Source: Cyclobacteriaceae bacterium (GTDB lineage Bacteria > Bacteroidota > Bacteroidia > Cytophagales > Cyclobacteriaceae). Taken from it: DNA of 48,834 nucleotides. Below the pieces are notes generated by a model. That model ran no database searches. It was not told the DNA's origin and saw only the letters and a list, made by a program, of their open reading frames with translations. A program made the translations under genes and the position numbers. Positions within the stretch are counted from its first letter, which is position 1; each line of letters starts with the position of its first letter. This document shows positions 35,092 through 43,386 of the stretch, piece by piece. Where the stretch lies: the NCBI GenBank assembly GCA_021604845.1, contig BQJT01000007.1:1-48834 (forward strand). Direction: 5' to 3'.

Positions 35092-36468
35092 CTAAATTAT
35101 TTCTCTTACATCTGTAATACGACCGGTAATTGCAGTAGCTGCTGCAGTCAATGGACTGGCAAGAATGGTTCTGGCTCCCGGTCCCTGCCTTCCTTCATAA
35201 TTCCGATTACTGGTAGAAACACAGTATTCACCGGAAGGTACTTTATCATCGTTCATTCCCAGACATGCTGAGCAACCGGGTTGTCGCAACTGGAACCCTG
35301 CTTCTTCCAGAATCTTGTCCAGGCCTTCCAGCCGGGCCTGCTTTTCCACTTGCTTGGAACCGGGAATTACCATGGCCTGTACATTTGGTGCTTTTTGCCT
35401 TCCTTTAACTAACGAGGCCACTAATCTCAAATCCTCAATCCTTGAATTTGTACAACTGCCTATGAAGACATGATTGACTTCCTTGCCCAAAAGCTGTTGC
35501 CCTGCAGTTAAACCCATATAAGCCAGCGCTTTAATATTTTCAGAGGATTCAGGAACGGTACCGTTGATTTTCATACCCATACCAGGATTGGTGCCATAGG
35601 TTATCATTGGAGCAATGTCCTCCGCTTCAAACTTATGGACCACGTCAAATTCAGCATTTTCATCGCTATAGAGCTGCTCCCAGCTCTGTTTTGCCAGGTG
35701 CCAATCTTCCCCCTGAGGAGCAAACTGCCGCCCCTTCAAATATTCGAATGTGGCGTTATCCGGGGCGATCATCCCCCCCCTGGCTCCCATCTCGATACTC
35801 ATATTGCAAATAGTCATTCGGGCTTCCATTGAAAGCTCTTTGATGGTAGTACCGGTGTATTCTATAAAATGACCGGTTGCTCCGCTGGTAGAAATTTTTG
35901 AAGCTATATAAAGGATTATGTCCTTGGATAATACACCGCGGCCAAGTTGGCCATTTACTTCAATCTTCATTTTCTTTGGCTTGCGCTGTAGCACACACTG
36001 CGTGGCCAGTACTTGTTCCACCTCGCTGGTTCCAATGCCAAAGGCAACCGCTCCGAAAGCTCCATGGGTTGATGTATGGCTGTCTCCACAAACAATGGTC
36101 ATCCCCGGCTGGGTGATGCCCAGCTCAGGCCCGATTACATGAACAATTCCCTGGTATTTATGACCCAGTCCATAAAGTTCTACTCCGAATTCCTGGCAGT
36201 TTTCAGTCAATTTCTGCACCTGGAACCTGGATAATTTATCCCTAATCGGCAGGTGTTGGTCGATAGTTGGTACATTATGGTCGGCGGTGGCAATGGTTTG
36301 TTTTGGTCGAAAAACACCAATTCCTCTATTTCGAAGACCATCAAATGCCTGGGGGCTGGTAACTTCATGAATGAAATGCCGATCGATATATAGTACACTT
36401 GGACCGTCGGTTATTTCTGAAACCACGTGCTGGTCCCATACCTTATCGAATAAAGTCTTTCCTGTCAT
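35092..36468 (-). CDS. leuC: 3-isopropylmalate dehydratase large subunit
   Basis: 458 residues. The three 4Fe-4S ligands are in [13 protein letters not shown] and [11 protein letters not shown] (C-x2-C pair); [30 protein letters not shown] and the [12 protein letters not shown] start are typical. It catalyses the isomerisation together with LeuD. The ATG follows the leuA stop after one base (TAAAATG). Confidence 0.96.
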   Translation of the reverse strand: MTGKTLFDKVWDQHVVSEITDGPSVLYIDRHFIHEVTSPQAFDGLRNRGIGVFRPKQTIATADHNVPTIDQHLPIRDKLSRFQVQKLTENCQEFGVELYGLGHKYQGIVHVIGPELGITQPGMTIVCGDSHTSTHGAFGAVAFGIGTSEVEQVLATQCVLQRKPKKMKIEVNGQLGRGVLSKDIILYIASKISTSGATGHFIEYTGTTIKELSMEARMTICNMSIEMGARGGMIAPDNATFEYLKGRQFAPQGEDWHLAKQSWEQLYSDENAEFDVVHKFEAEDIAPMITYGTNPGMGMKINGTVPESSENIKALAYMGLTAGQQLLGKEVNHVFIGSCTNSRIEDLRLVASLVKGRQKAPNVQAMVIPGSKQVEKQARLEGLDKILEEAGFQLRQPGCSACLGMNDDKVPSGEYCVSTSNRNYEGRQGPGARTILASPLTAAATAITGRITDVREII

Positions 36469-36469
36469 T

Positions 36470-37633
36470 TTAGTGGCTGCTAGTAGCTAAGTTTTGACTC
36501 AATAATTCTTTCAGATCCTGGTCCGATACCAGCTTGATGCGGTCCGCCAGTTCCAGAAACTTTTCATAAATAGTGTCACTTTCTTCCGCAGGTACTTCTA
36601 TGCCCAGTTTTTTAATGCGATATGATAGTGCAGCTCTTCCGCTTCTGGCAGTCAGTACAATAGACGATTCGTCAACTCCCACTTCCTTTGGATCCATAAT
36701 TTCATAGTTTTCCCGGTTTTTGATCACGCCGTCCTGATGTATTCCGGAACTATGGGCAAACGCATTGGCCCCAACAATAGCTTTGTTAGGCTGTACCGGC
36801 ATTCCCATAGTTTTTGATACCAACCTGCTTATTGGGTTAAGCTGTTCGGTGACAATATTGGTAGTATAAGGAAGCCAGCGGTGTTTACGCATTATCATAA
36901 CTACCTCCTCCAGTGAAGTATTCCCAGCTCGCTCTCCGCAACCATTGATTGTACACTCTATTTGCCTGGCCCCATTTTGCACACCCGCAATTGAATTGGC
37001 AGTAGCCAATCCCAGATCATTGTGACAATGAGTAGAAATTGTGACGTTTTCAATTCCGTCTACATGGTCCACTAAATACTTTATTTTCTGGCCGTATTCC
37101 TCAGGCAAGCAATAGCCGGTAGTATCCGGGATATTAACCACAGTAGCGCCGGCTTTAACCACCGCCTGAATCACCTGGGCCAGATATTCATTATCGGTTC
37201 TTCCCGCATCTTCAGCATAGAATTCAACATCTTCTACAAATTTCCTGGCTAGTTTTACTGCTGCTACACCCCTTTCGATCACTTTTTCACGAGTGGACTT
37301 TAACTTGGTAAAAATGTGCTGATCCGAAGTGCCAAGACCGGTATGGATCCGGGGTCTGGCAGCACGCTTTATGGCGTCCGCTGCCGTTTCAATGTCCTTC
37401 TCCACTGCCCTTGAAAGCGCACAGACGGTAGGATTCTTAATATTTTCGGCGATTGCTCTTACCGATTCAAAATCTCCAGGGCTTGAAATTGGAAAACCTG
37501 CCTCAATCACATCTACTCCCAATCCTTCCAGAGCTCTCGCTATAATAATTTTCTCTTCTTTGTTTAATCCACAGCCTGGTACCTGTTCACCATCTCTCAA
37601 CGTGGTGTCAAAAATATCTACCTTATTATCCAT
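36470..37633 (-). CDS. leuA: 2-isopropylmalate synthase, short form without the LeuA regulatory domain
   Basis: 387 residues. The TIM barrel has the HMGL-like signature [30 protein letters not shown], metal-binding [14 protein letters not shown] and [16 protein letters not shown] short linker follows ([13 protein letters not shown]) and the protein ends near residue 387, without the ~120-residue C-terminal domain that binds leucine in the ~510-550-residue enzymes. It condenses 2-oxoisovalerate and acetyl-CoA. It is the first gene of leuACDB; no leader peptide or terminator was seen in the 156-bp gap upstream. Confidence 0.92.
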   Translation of the reverse strand: MDNKVDIFDTTLRDGEQVPGCGLNKEEKIIIARALEGLGVDVIEAGFPISSPGDFESVRAIAENIKNPTVCALSRAVEKDIETAADAIKRAARPRIHTGLGTSDQHIFTKLKSTREKVIERGVAAVKLARKFVEDVEFYAEDAGRTDNEYLAQVIQAVVKAGATVVNIPDTTGYCLPEEYGQKIKYLVDHVDGIENVTISTHCHNDLGLATANSIAGVQNGARQIECTINGCGERAGNTSLEEVVMIMRKHRWLPYTTNIVTEQLNPISRLVSKTMGMPVQPNKAIVGANAFAHSSGIHQDGVIKNRENYEIMDPKEVGVDESSIVLTARSGRAALSYRIKKLGIEVPAEESDTIYEKFLELADRIKLVSDQDLKELLSQNLATSSH

Positions 37634-37789
37634 AATTTTAAGGGTTCTTGATTATTAATTTAAAGTTACCCGTGGCCTCAGGGATATAAAAATCAAATAA
37701 TTCAATAATTACGAGTTCCAATCAATCATTTTTCGCTTAAAATGATATCTTATTACGAATAATGAGGATATTTGTTCAATTAAATTACG

Positions 37790-39358
37790 ATGTCAAAAGA
37801 AGATAACACTGGGCTTTTTCAGCTAATTAAAAGTCTTTCGCGTAACGAAAAGCGCTATTTCAAGTTATTCGTAGCAAAGGAAGGCGGCCCCCTGGACAAG
37901 AAGTTCATACGACTGTTCGATCTGATGGATCAACAGCAGGAGTATTCGGAGGAAGAAATCCTGAAGGAAGAGAATACTTTTAAGAAAGCCCAGATGTCCA
38001 ATTTAAAGGCGCATTTGTACAAAAGGATCCTGCAGAGTCTACGGATGTATGACAGCGGCAATGTCAGGGATATCAAAATTCGCGAACTAATTGATCATTC
38101 GCAGATCCTTTACAACCGGTCGCATTACAAACAGTGTGTCCGAATGCTCCAAAAAGCCAAGAAAATGGCTCAAAAGCACCACAACCTGGAATTATTGCTT
38201 GAAATATATAAATGGGAAAAACAGGTACTATCTCAAACAGTAGGCAAAGGGAACCAGCAGCGGGTTAACGATATAATTGCTCAGGTAAGAGATGTCAACA
38301 ACCGAATAAACAATATTAACTCCTTTTCGAATATCCTGGTGAAGCTAAACGCACTCTATTTAAGAAAGGGGTTTGCCAGAAATAAGCGGGATTTTGATAA
38401 AGTAAGAAAGATCCTTGACCAGGAGATGCCCCCTTATACTGAAGCGGAACTTAGTTTTTATGAAAAGCTTCACCTTTACAACCTGTTAGTTGATTATTAT
38501 TTCTTTACCCAGGATTTCGTAAAGGGCTGTATTTATGCCCAGAAGTGGGTTGATCTGTTCGAAGACCAGCGACAAATTCCAGAATATCTGGACATCTACC
38601 TGAAGGGGTTAAATCACCTGATGATTGCCCAATATAAACTGCTCCGATACCACGCATTTGTAGGTAATCATCAACGAATGAAAAGTATTCACCAATTGGA
38701 TGGGATTGAATTGGATGCCAATATTCAACTCAAGTTACAGAAATATGTATACTCCCATTTATTCAATAAATTTTTTATGGTTGGTGATTTTGAGATTGGT
38801 GTAAATCTGTTCAGCAAGATCAAACCACAACTGGAGCAGTTTATTAACCAGTTGGACAAACATTCCCGACTGGTTATGTATTATAAAATAGCATGTCTGT
38901 ATTTTGGTGATGGTAAGTTCGACCAGGCAACCCATTGGTTGTACCGAATTATCACCATTGGAGAAGAAGATATCCGGGAGGATGTACACAGTTTTGCCAG
39001 AATCATCAATCTCATCTGCCACTTTGAGCTGGGCCATACGGACGTTATTCCGTATTACCTCAGATCAACCTATCGCTATCTGGCTAAAAAAAATGATATT
39101 CAGCAATTTCAAAGCTTTATACTTGGCTTTATAAAACATCTTGACAAAAGCATGACTCAAACTGAGTTGATCCGGCAGTTTCAGAATCTTCGCGATCAGT
39201 TATTGCCATTGGTTGATAGTCCTTATGAAAAAAGGGCCTTTATATACTTCGATATTATTTCATGGCTGGAGAGCAAGATACAAGGCAGAAAAGTTGCCGA
39301 TATAATTAAAGAGAAGGCACAAGCCAGAATCGGCCAACAAGCCGTGACCTTAGCCTGA
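37790..39358 (+). CDS. Conserved-looking all-helical protein of unknown function (TPR-like)
   Basis: 522 residues, no signal peptide, no membrane segment. The sequence is almost entirely predicted helix, rich in Lys, Gln, Tyr, Phe and Leu, with repeated helix pairs of ~35-40 residues (for example SHYKQCVRMLQKAKKMAQKH, HLYNLLVDYYFFTQDFVKGC, KIACLYFGDGKFDQATHWLY) whose small-aromatic spacing recalls tetratricopeptide or similar solenoids. The N-terminus LIKSLSRNEKRYFKLFVAKE looks like a conserved cap. No catalytic motif is recognisable. It is transcribed divergently from leuA across 156 bp and is monocistronic. It could be a cytoplasmic scaffold or regulator; I do not recognise a characterised family. 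Confidence 0.7.
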   Translation: MSKEDNTGLFQLIKSLSRNEKRYFKLFVAKEGGPLDKKFIRLFDLMDQQQEYSEEEILKEENTFKKAQMSNLKAHLYKRILQSLRMYDSGNVRDIKIRELIDHSQILYNRSHYKQCVRMLQKAKKMAQKHHNLELLLEIYKWEKQVLSQTVGKGNQQRVNDIIAQVRDVNNRINNINSFSNILVKLNALYLRKGFARNKRDFDKVRKILDQEMPPYTEAELSFYEKLHLYNLLVDYYFFTQDFVKGCIYAQKWVDLFEDQRQIPEYLDIYLKGLNHLMIAQYKLLRYHAFVGNHQRMKSIHQLDGIELDANIQLKLQKYVYSHLFNKFFMVGDFEIGVNLFSKIKPQLEQFINQLDKHSRLVMYYKIACLYFGDGKFDQATHWLYRIITIGEEDIREDVHSFARIINLICHFELGHTDVIPYYLRSTYRYLAKKNDIQQFQSFILGFIKHLDKSMTQTELIRQFQNLRDQLLPLVDSPYEKRAFIYFDIISWLESKIQGRKVADIIKEKAQARIGQQAVTLA

Positions 39359-39468
39359 TACCAACATGTAACTCGCTATCTGATCATTTCCTGATGGTAT
39401 CAACTATTGAACAATCCGTAACAAATTGAGGGTTTTAATAGCTATCTGACTAAAAACTTTGGCAAAAA

Positions 39469-39501
39469 TTTGGAAAAAAGCAGTTTTATTGCTTAAACTT
39501 G
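39469..39501 (+). promoter_or_regulatory. Putative promoter of the phe leader/operon
   Basis: TTTG at 39469-39472, a 21-base spacer, then TAAACTTG at 39494-39501 (one mismatch from TAnnTTTG). Predicted start is near 39508, 15 bases before the leader ATG. The spacer equals that of the arg and ilv promoters. Confidence 0.6.
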
Positions 39502-39522
39502 TAACTGGTACAAGCAACAAAT

Positions 39523-39588
39523 ATGAATTTATTCATCAACACATTTTACTTTTACTTTTTTAGCCCCCGACCCGGGATTATGGAGTAG
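39523..39588 (+). CDS. phe leader peptide (21 codons, Phe/Tyr-rich)
   Basis: ATG at 39523, TAG at 39586-39588. Residues 7-13 read TFYFYFF; overall five Phe and two Tyr in 21 codons, directly before a prephenate dehydratase operon. This is the composition of classical pheL-type leaders, with Tyr added. The Phe/Tyr codons lie at 39544-39561 and the antiterminator strand at 39573-39579, so a ribosome stalled on them would leave that strand free while one at the stop codon would cover it. The peptide ends 28 bases before the terminator. Confidence 0.87.
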   Translation: MNLFINTFYFYFFSPRPGIME

Positions 39589-39625
39589 TGTATTGATGTA
39601 AATACTAAGAACTCATAAAGTCCCG
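39573..39625 (+). promoter_or_regulatory. Antiterminator pairing of the phe attenuator
   Basis: CGGGATT (39573-39579, leader codons 17-19) is complementary to AGTCCCG (39619-39625) with one G-U pair. AGTCCCG is the 5' arm of the terminator, so the two structures exclude each other. This is the same arrangement as in the ilv leader. Confidence 0.75.
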
Positions 39626-39645
39626 AAATTTTCGGGACTTTTTTT
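39617..39645 (+). terminator. Attenuator terminator of the phe operon
   Basis: AAAGTCCCGAA and TTCGGGACTTT form an 11-bp perfect stem with a 3-base ATT loop, and the T run continues to 39645. The next base begins the pheA ATG. The terminator therefore precedes the first gene, as expected for an attenuator. Confidence 0.92.
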
Positions 39646-40542
39646 ATGCCTATGATTAACAAATTAAATATAGCAATCCAGGGGGCTGCGGCCTCGTTTC
39701 ACCATCAGGCTGCCGAACTTTACTTCGACGGGCAGACTGTGGGAATCACTGAGTGCAGGAGTTTTGAACAAGTATGTGACGCGCTTGACCAGGGTAAAGT
39801 GGATTACGCGATGATGGCCATTGAGAACACCTTTACGGGCAGCCTGCTGCCAAACTATGGACTTTTGCAAACCTATCCGTTACATATCATAGGGGAGCAA
39901 TATCTTCATATAGAGCAGCACCTGATGGCAATACCCGGACAAAAACTGAAGGACATAAAATACATACATTCTCATCCAATTGCCTTGAACCAGTGTAATG
40001 TTTTTCTTGAAGCCCATCCTCAGATGGTTGCTATTGAGAAGTATGATACCGCGGGTAGTGCCAGGGAAATCGATGAAGACAGGCTTATGGGAGTGGCAGC
40101 AATTGCCGGTATCCAGGCAGCGGAACTATACCACCTTGAAGTACTGGCTCATAACATTGAAAACCTCAAAGAAAATCAGACCCGGTTCCTGGTGTTGAGC
40201 CGGGACGGAAAGGAAACGGAAGACGATCCCAACAAAGCATCTGTTTGCCTGGAAACAGCGCATAAAGTGGGTTCTCTGATGGAAGTTCTGCAAGTCTTTT
40301 ATCAAAATAAGATAAATATTACTAAAATCCAGTCAGTGCCAATACCGGGCAAACCGTATCAATATCAGTTTCATCTTGACCTTGAATGGGGAAAAGGAAA
40401 TAGCCTGGATGCGGCCATGCTGGCTTTGGATGAATGTACATTCAGTCGTCGAGTACTGGGAGTTTATAAAAAAGGTCTAAAGGATTATGATAATACCAAC
40501 AGCCAACAGACTACAACAGGTAGAGGAGTACTACTTCTCTAA
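39646..40542 (+). CDS. pheA: Prephenate dehydratase with ACT domain
   Basis: 298 residues (a second ATG, two codons in, at 39652 is an alternative start). The catalytic part runs from AIQGAAASFHHQAA to the NQTRFLVL motif, whose Thr-Arg-Phe is essential in the family. The ACT regulatory domain (~200-283) contains VGSLMEVLQVF and KIQSVPIPGKPYQYQFHLD; the ESRP motif that binds phenylalanine in many enzymes is QSVP here. It turns prephenate into phenylpyruvate and has no chorismate mutase domain; that activity is fused to the DAHP synthase two genes later. The last 18 codons (DYDNTNSQQ...) overlap the next gene by 56 bases and look like an unconserved tail. Confidence 0.94.
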   Translation: MPMINKLNIAIQGAAASFHHQAAELYFDGQTVGITECRSFEQVCDALDQGKVDYAMMAIENTFTGSLLPNYGLLQTYPLHIIGEQYLHIEQHLMAIPGQKLKDIKYIHSHPIALNQCNVFLEAHPQMVAIEKYDTAGSAREIDEDRLMGVAAIAGIQAAELYHLEVLAHNIENLKENQTRFLVLSRDGKETEDDPNKASVCLETAHKVGSLMEVLQVFYQNKINITKIQSVPIPGKPYQYQFHLDLEWGKGNSLDAAMLALDECTFSRRVLGVYKKGLKDYDNTNSQQTTTGRGVLLL

Positions 40543-41659
40543 GAAGCTTCAGGAAATCAGGAAGATGAACGATGCCGGATTGGATGTGATCAATCTGGGC
40601 ATCGGGAGCCCCGATCTGCCTCCTTCTCCCGAAGTGATGGAAGTTTTATATCAGTCTGCACAAAAAGCGGGCAACCACGGATATCAGCCATACAGAGGGA
40701 CTCCTGAGATCCGACTGGCCATTTCACAATGGTACCAGCACGTTTATGGGGTAATACTTGATACTGACCGACAAATACTGCCATTAATCGGATCTAAAGA
40801 AGGCATTTTCCACATTTCCATGGCATTTCTTAATCCCGGTGATGAAGTACTTATACCGAATCCGGGTTATCCCGGATACGCGGGAACCACCAGACTGGTC
40901 GGGGCAATCCCGGTTGGCTATAGGCTAGACCCTTCCAATCACTGGCAACCGGATTGGGAATATCTTAATCAACTGGATACCTCCAAGGTCAAGATCATGT
41001 GGATGAACTACCCCCACATGCCAACAGGAGCAGTTGCACAGAAGGCCACCTTTAAAAAACTGATAAAATGGTGTGAAGAACGTAGAATATTGCTATGCCA
41101 CGACAACCCCTATAGTCTTATCCTGAACCCCGAGTATCCATTAAGCCTTCATTCTATTCCAGGTGCATTGAAAGTGGGATTGGAACTGAATTCTCTTAGT
41201 AAAGGGCATCATATGGCCGGCTGGCGGGTAGGCATGCTTACTGGTAATTCATCTTATATAGATGCAGTGGTACAGGTAAAAAGTAACATTGACAGTGGAA
41301 TGTTTAAAGGAATACAAGATGCCGCGGTTGAAGCGCTTCAAACCAGCAGCAGTTGGCACCATGCTCAAAACGGTATTTATAAACACCGAAAGACACTAGT
41401 CCAGAAACTTATGGATCTTTTGGGTTGTTCCTATGAACAAGATACAGCCGGTTTGTTTGTCTGGAGCAAAATACCTGAAGGAACCGATGTAATTCAATTC
41501 ACAGATCGTATCCTCAAAGAAGCTAAAGTGTTTATCGTACCCGGTCAGGTTTTTGGCGATCAGGGAAAGCAGTATGTTCGAGCCTCATTATGTATATCTC
41601 AGGAGCGAATAAAAGAAGCTATTGAAAGAATTAGAAAAATACAAATTGAATTAGCATGA
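40487..41659 (+). CDS. Class I aminotransferase of the phe operon (probable aromatic/aspartate type)
   Basis: 390 residues, fold-type I PLP enzyme. Motifs: GIGSPDLPPSP, PNPGYPGYAG, NYPHMPTGA (174-182; His and Met in place of the usual two Asn residues of NNPTG), DNPYS (Asp206) and Lys239 in NSLSKGHHMAGWRVG. Between pheA and the DAHP synthase it most likely makes phenylalanine or tyrosine from phenylpyruvate or hydroxyphenylpyruvate with glutamate, but relatives include LL-diaminopimelate and aspartate aminotransferases. The start overlaps pheA by 56 bases and is supported by the ANRLQQVEEYYFSKKL segment; the stop overlaps the next gene (ATGA). Confidence 0.85.
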   Translation: MIIPTANRLQQVEEYYFSKKLQEIRKMNDAGLDVINLGIGSPDLPPSPEVMEVLYQSAQKAGNHGYQPYRGTPEIRLAISQWYQHVYGVILDTDRQILPLIGSKEGIFHISMAFLNPGDEVLIPNPGYPGYAGTTRLVGAIPVGYRLDPSNHWQPDWEYLNQLDTSKVKIMWMNYPHMPTGAVAQKATFKKLIKWCEERRILLCHDNPYSLILNPEYPLSLHSIPGALKVGLELNSLSKGHHMAGWRVGMLTGNSSYIDAVVQVKSNIDSGMFKGIQDAAVEALQTSSSWHHAQNGIYKHRKTLVQKLMDLLGCSYEQDTAGLFVWSKIPEGTDVIQFTDRILKEAKVFIVPGQVFGDQGKQYVRASLCISQERIKEAIERIRKIQIELA

Positions 41660-42771
41660 CAACTACAAATATGAATCTCGTACCAATTGAAAAATGGGGT
41701 GTTACAGGAGAATCCCCATTAATAATTAGTGGCCCTTGCAGCGCTGAAACGGCAGATCAGGTGATGGAAACCGCCAGGGCCCTGGTCAAGCATGCGCCCC
41801 AGGTTAAAGTATTCAGAGCAGGTATCTGGAAACCAAGAACCAGACCTAACAGTTTTGAAGGAATAGGAATCGAAGGCTTATCCTGGTTGCAGCAGGTAAA
41901 AGCAGAAACGGGGCTGCTAACATCAGTGGAAGTTGCCAATGCCAATCATGTATATGAAGCACTGAAACACGGGATCGACATCCTTTGGGTAGGCGCCAGA
42001 ACCACCGTAAACCCGTTTAGTGTACAGGAAATTGCCAATGCACTAAGAGGAGTAGATGTTCCGGTAATGATCAAAAACCCCATAAACCCGGACCTGCAAT
42101 TGTGGCTTGGGGCAATAGAGCGAATCCATCTGGCTGGTATCACCCGGTTAGGTGCTATCCACAGAGGGTTTTCCTCTGGACAGAACGGAAGATTCCGAAA
42201 CGCGCCGCAGTGGAAACTGGCCATTGAATTAAAACGACTGCTGCCAGACCTGCCCATGGTTTGTGACCCCAGTCACATATGTGGTAGGCGGGATACATTG
42301 CTGGAGATATCTCAAAAAGCACTGGACCTGGCTATGGACGGCTTGATGCTTGAATCTCATCCGAATCCAGATGAAGCATGGAGTGATAAAAACCAGCAGC
42401 TAACTCCGGTGGCGCTGGCCGAACTGCTTGGGCAATTAAAACTTCGAAAACCCGAAGGGGAAGATTCCGAGACCGTAGACTTCCTGAGCTTGTACCGGGA
42501 TGAAATAGACCTGGTTGATCTTGAAATACTTGATACCATCGCCAGAAGAGCCAAAGTAGTGGAAAAAATAGCTAAATATAAAAAAGAGCATAAGATGACA
42601 ATTTTGCAGGTAAGTCGTTGGGATGAATTGCTCAAAGACCGGTTGGCTATAGCGAAAAAGTTGGGATTGGATGACAAGTTTTCCAAGGAACTGTATCAGC
42701 AGATACACCTGATGTCTATCAGAATCCAAACCCGGGTAATGAATGAAAAAGAAGAAAATGTAGGGAAATAG
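41656..42771 (+). CDS. DAHP synthase / chorismate mutase fusion
   Basis: 371 residues (ATG 41671 is an alternative start). Residues ~20-265 are a DAHP synthase barrel: ISGPCSAET, FRAGIWKPRTRPNSFEG, LWVGARTT, HRGFSS and VCDPSHICGRRD. Residues ~275-365 are a type II (AroQ) chorismate mutase: LYRDEIDLVDLEILDTIARRAKVVEKIAKYKKEH. It makes the first shikimate intermediate and, at the other end, converts chorismate to prephenate for PheA. Fusion of these two activities is known in Bacteroidota. The stop is separated by 1 base from the convergent OmpA-like gene, and no prephenate dehydrogenase (tyrA) lies in the operon. Confidence 0.94.
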   Translation: MTTTNMNLVPIEKWGVTGESPLIISGPCSAETADQVMETARALVKHAPQVKVFRAGIWKPRTRPNSFEGIGIEGLSWLQQVKAETGLLTSVEVANANHVYEALKHGIDILWVGARTTVNPFSVQEIANALRGVDVPVMIKNPINPDLQLWLGAIERIHLAGITRLGAIHRGFSSGQNGRFRNAPQWKLAIELKRLLPDLPMVCDPSHICGRRDTLLEISQKALDLAMDGLMLESHPNPDEAWSDKNQQLTPVALAELLGQLKLRKPEGEDSETVDFLSLYRDEIDLVDLEILDTIARRAKVVEKIAKYKKEHKMTILQVSRWDELLKDRLAIAKKLGLDDKFSKELYQQIHLMSIRIQTRVMNEKEENVGK

Positions 42772-42772
42772 G

Positions 42773-43177
42773 CTAGAATACCGGAGGAGTAAATATGATA
42801 TCCACTCTTCGATTACTTAACCGCCCTATGTACGTTTTATTGTCAAAGTATGGATTGTACTGGCCATTGTTCCGTATAATTACTTTATCCCGGGGAATCT
42901 CTTTTTCGATCAACTGATACATAACAGCTTCACTTCTCATTTGCGATAACCACTGGTTGTATTCTACACCGCCTATATTATCTGTATGACTGCTGATTGA
43001 AATCTGATAGTTTTCAATATGGGGAAGAGAATCCAGGAAGTTGCTGATTGCGTTTCGCTGAGATTCTGTGATATAATAGCTGCCGCCACCAAAATAAATG
43101 CTGCGAATAATCTCATGCTCCTGGCCGGACATCGAAAACCCTACGATCATTATAAAACCGAGTGCCAGCTTTTTCAT
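42773..43177 (-). CDS. Small OmpA-family (peptidoglycan-associating) protein
   Basis: 134 residues with a signal peptide (MKKLALGFIMIVGFSMSG). The remainder is one OmpA C-terminal domain: SISSHTDNIGGVEYNQWLSQMRSEAV corresponds to the GHTDN...N..LS..RA pattern and LSNRRVDIIF to the NRRVEI end, which hold the diaminopimelate-binding Asp and Arg. It should be periplasmic and attach to peptidoglycan; no barrel and no lipobox cysteine are present. It is convergent with the DAHP synthase gene, stops one base apart, so their 3' transcript ends must overlap. Confidence 0.85.
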   Translation of the reverse strand: MKKLALGFIMIVGFSMSGQEHEIIRSIYFGGGSYYITESQRNAISNFLDSLPHIENYQISISSHTDNIGGVEYNQWLSQMRSEAVMYQLIEKEIPRDKVIIRNNGQYNPYFDNKTYIGRLSNRRVDIIFTPPVF

Positions 43178-43356
43178 TTGGTAAACTTTATACTACGCTA
43201 ACGAATTATCAATTTTATTGGTTTCTGAGAACCAAACTAAATCCTCTTTATAAAGATCGAAACTAACGGGCTTTTAGGCAAGTCTGACACTAACAGATAT
43301 TGACTTATCGAAACATTACTCAGCCGATCTGAATCATAAATTTTATGTTAATTTTT

Positions 43357-43370
43357 ACTTACTAGTAAGT
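43357..43370. promoter_or_regulatory. Perfect 14-bp palindrome over the tetR promoter (putative operator 1)
   Basis: ACTTACTAGTAAGT is its own reverse complement. It overlaps a perfect -7 element TAAGTTTG (43366-43373) 14 bases ahead of the TetR gene. A near-identical copy lies before fabF, which supports a TetR operator with autoregulation. Confidence 0.7.
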
Positions 43371-43373
43371 TTG
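43366..43373 (+). promoter_or_regulatory. Putative -7 element of the tetR promoter
   Basis: TAAGTTTG matches TAnnTTTG exactly; the upstream -33 region has only TTTT at 43341-43344 (21-base spacer). The element shares 5 bases with the palindrome, so a bound repressor would block RNA polymerase. Confidence 0.5.
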
Positions 43374-43386
43374 TTTATATTTAAAC

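Noticed and set aside
37634-37789. Search for a leucine leader peptide before leuA
   Set aside because: Only a 6-codon ORF without leucine codons was found and there is no terminator hairpin; nothing supports attenuation here.
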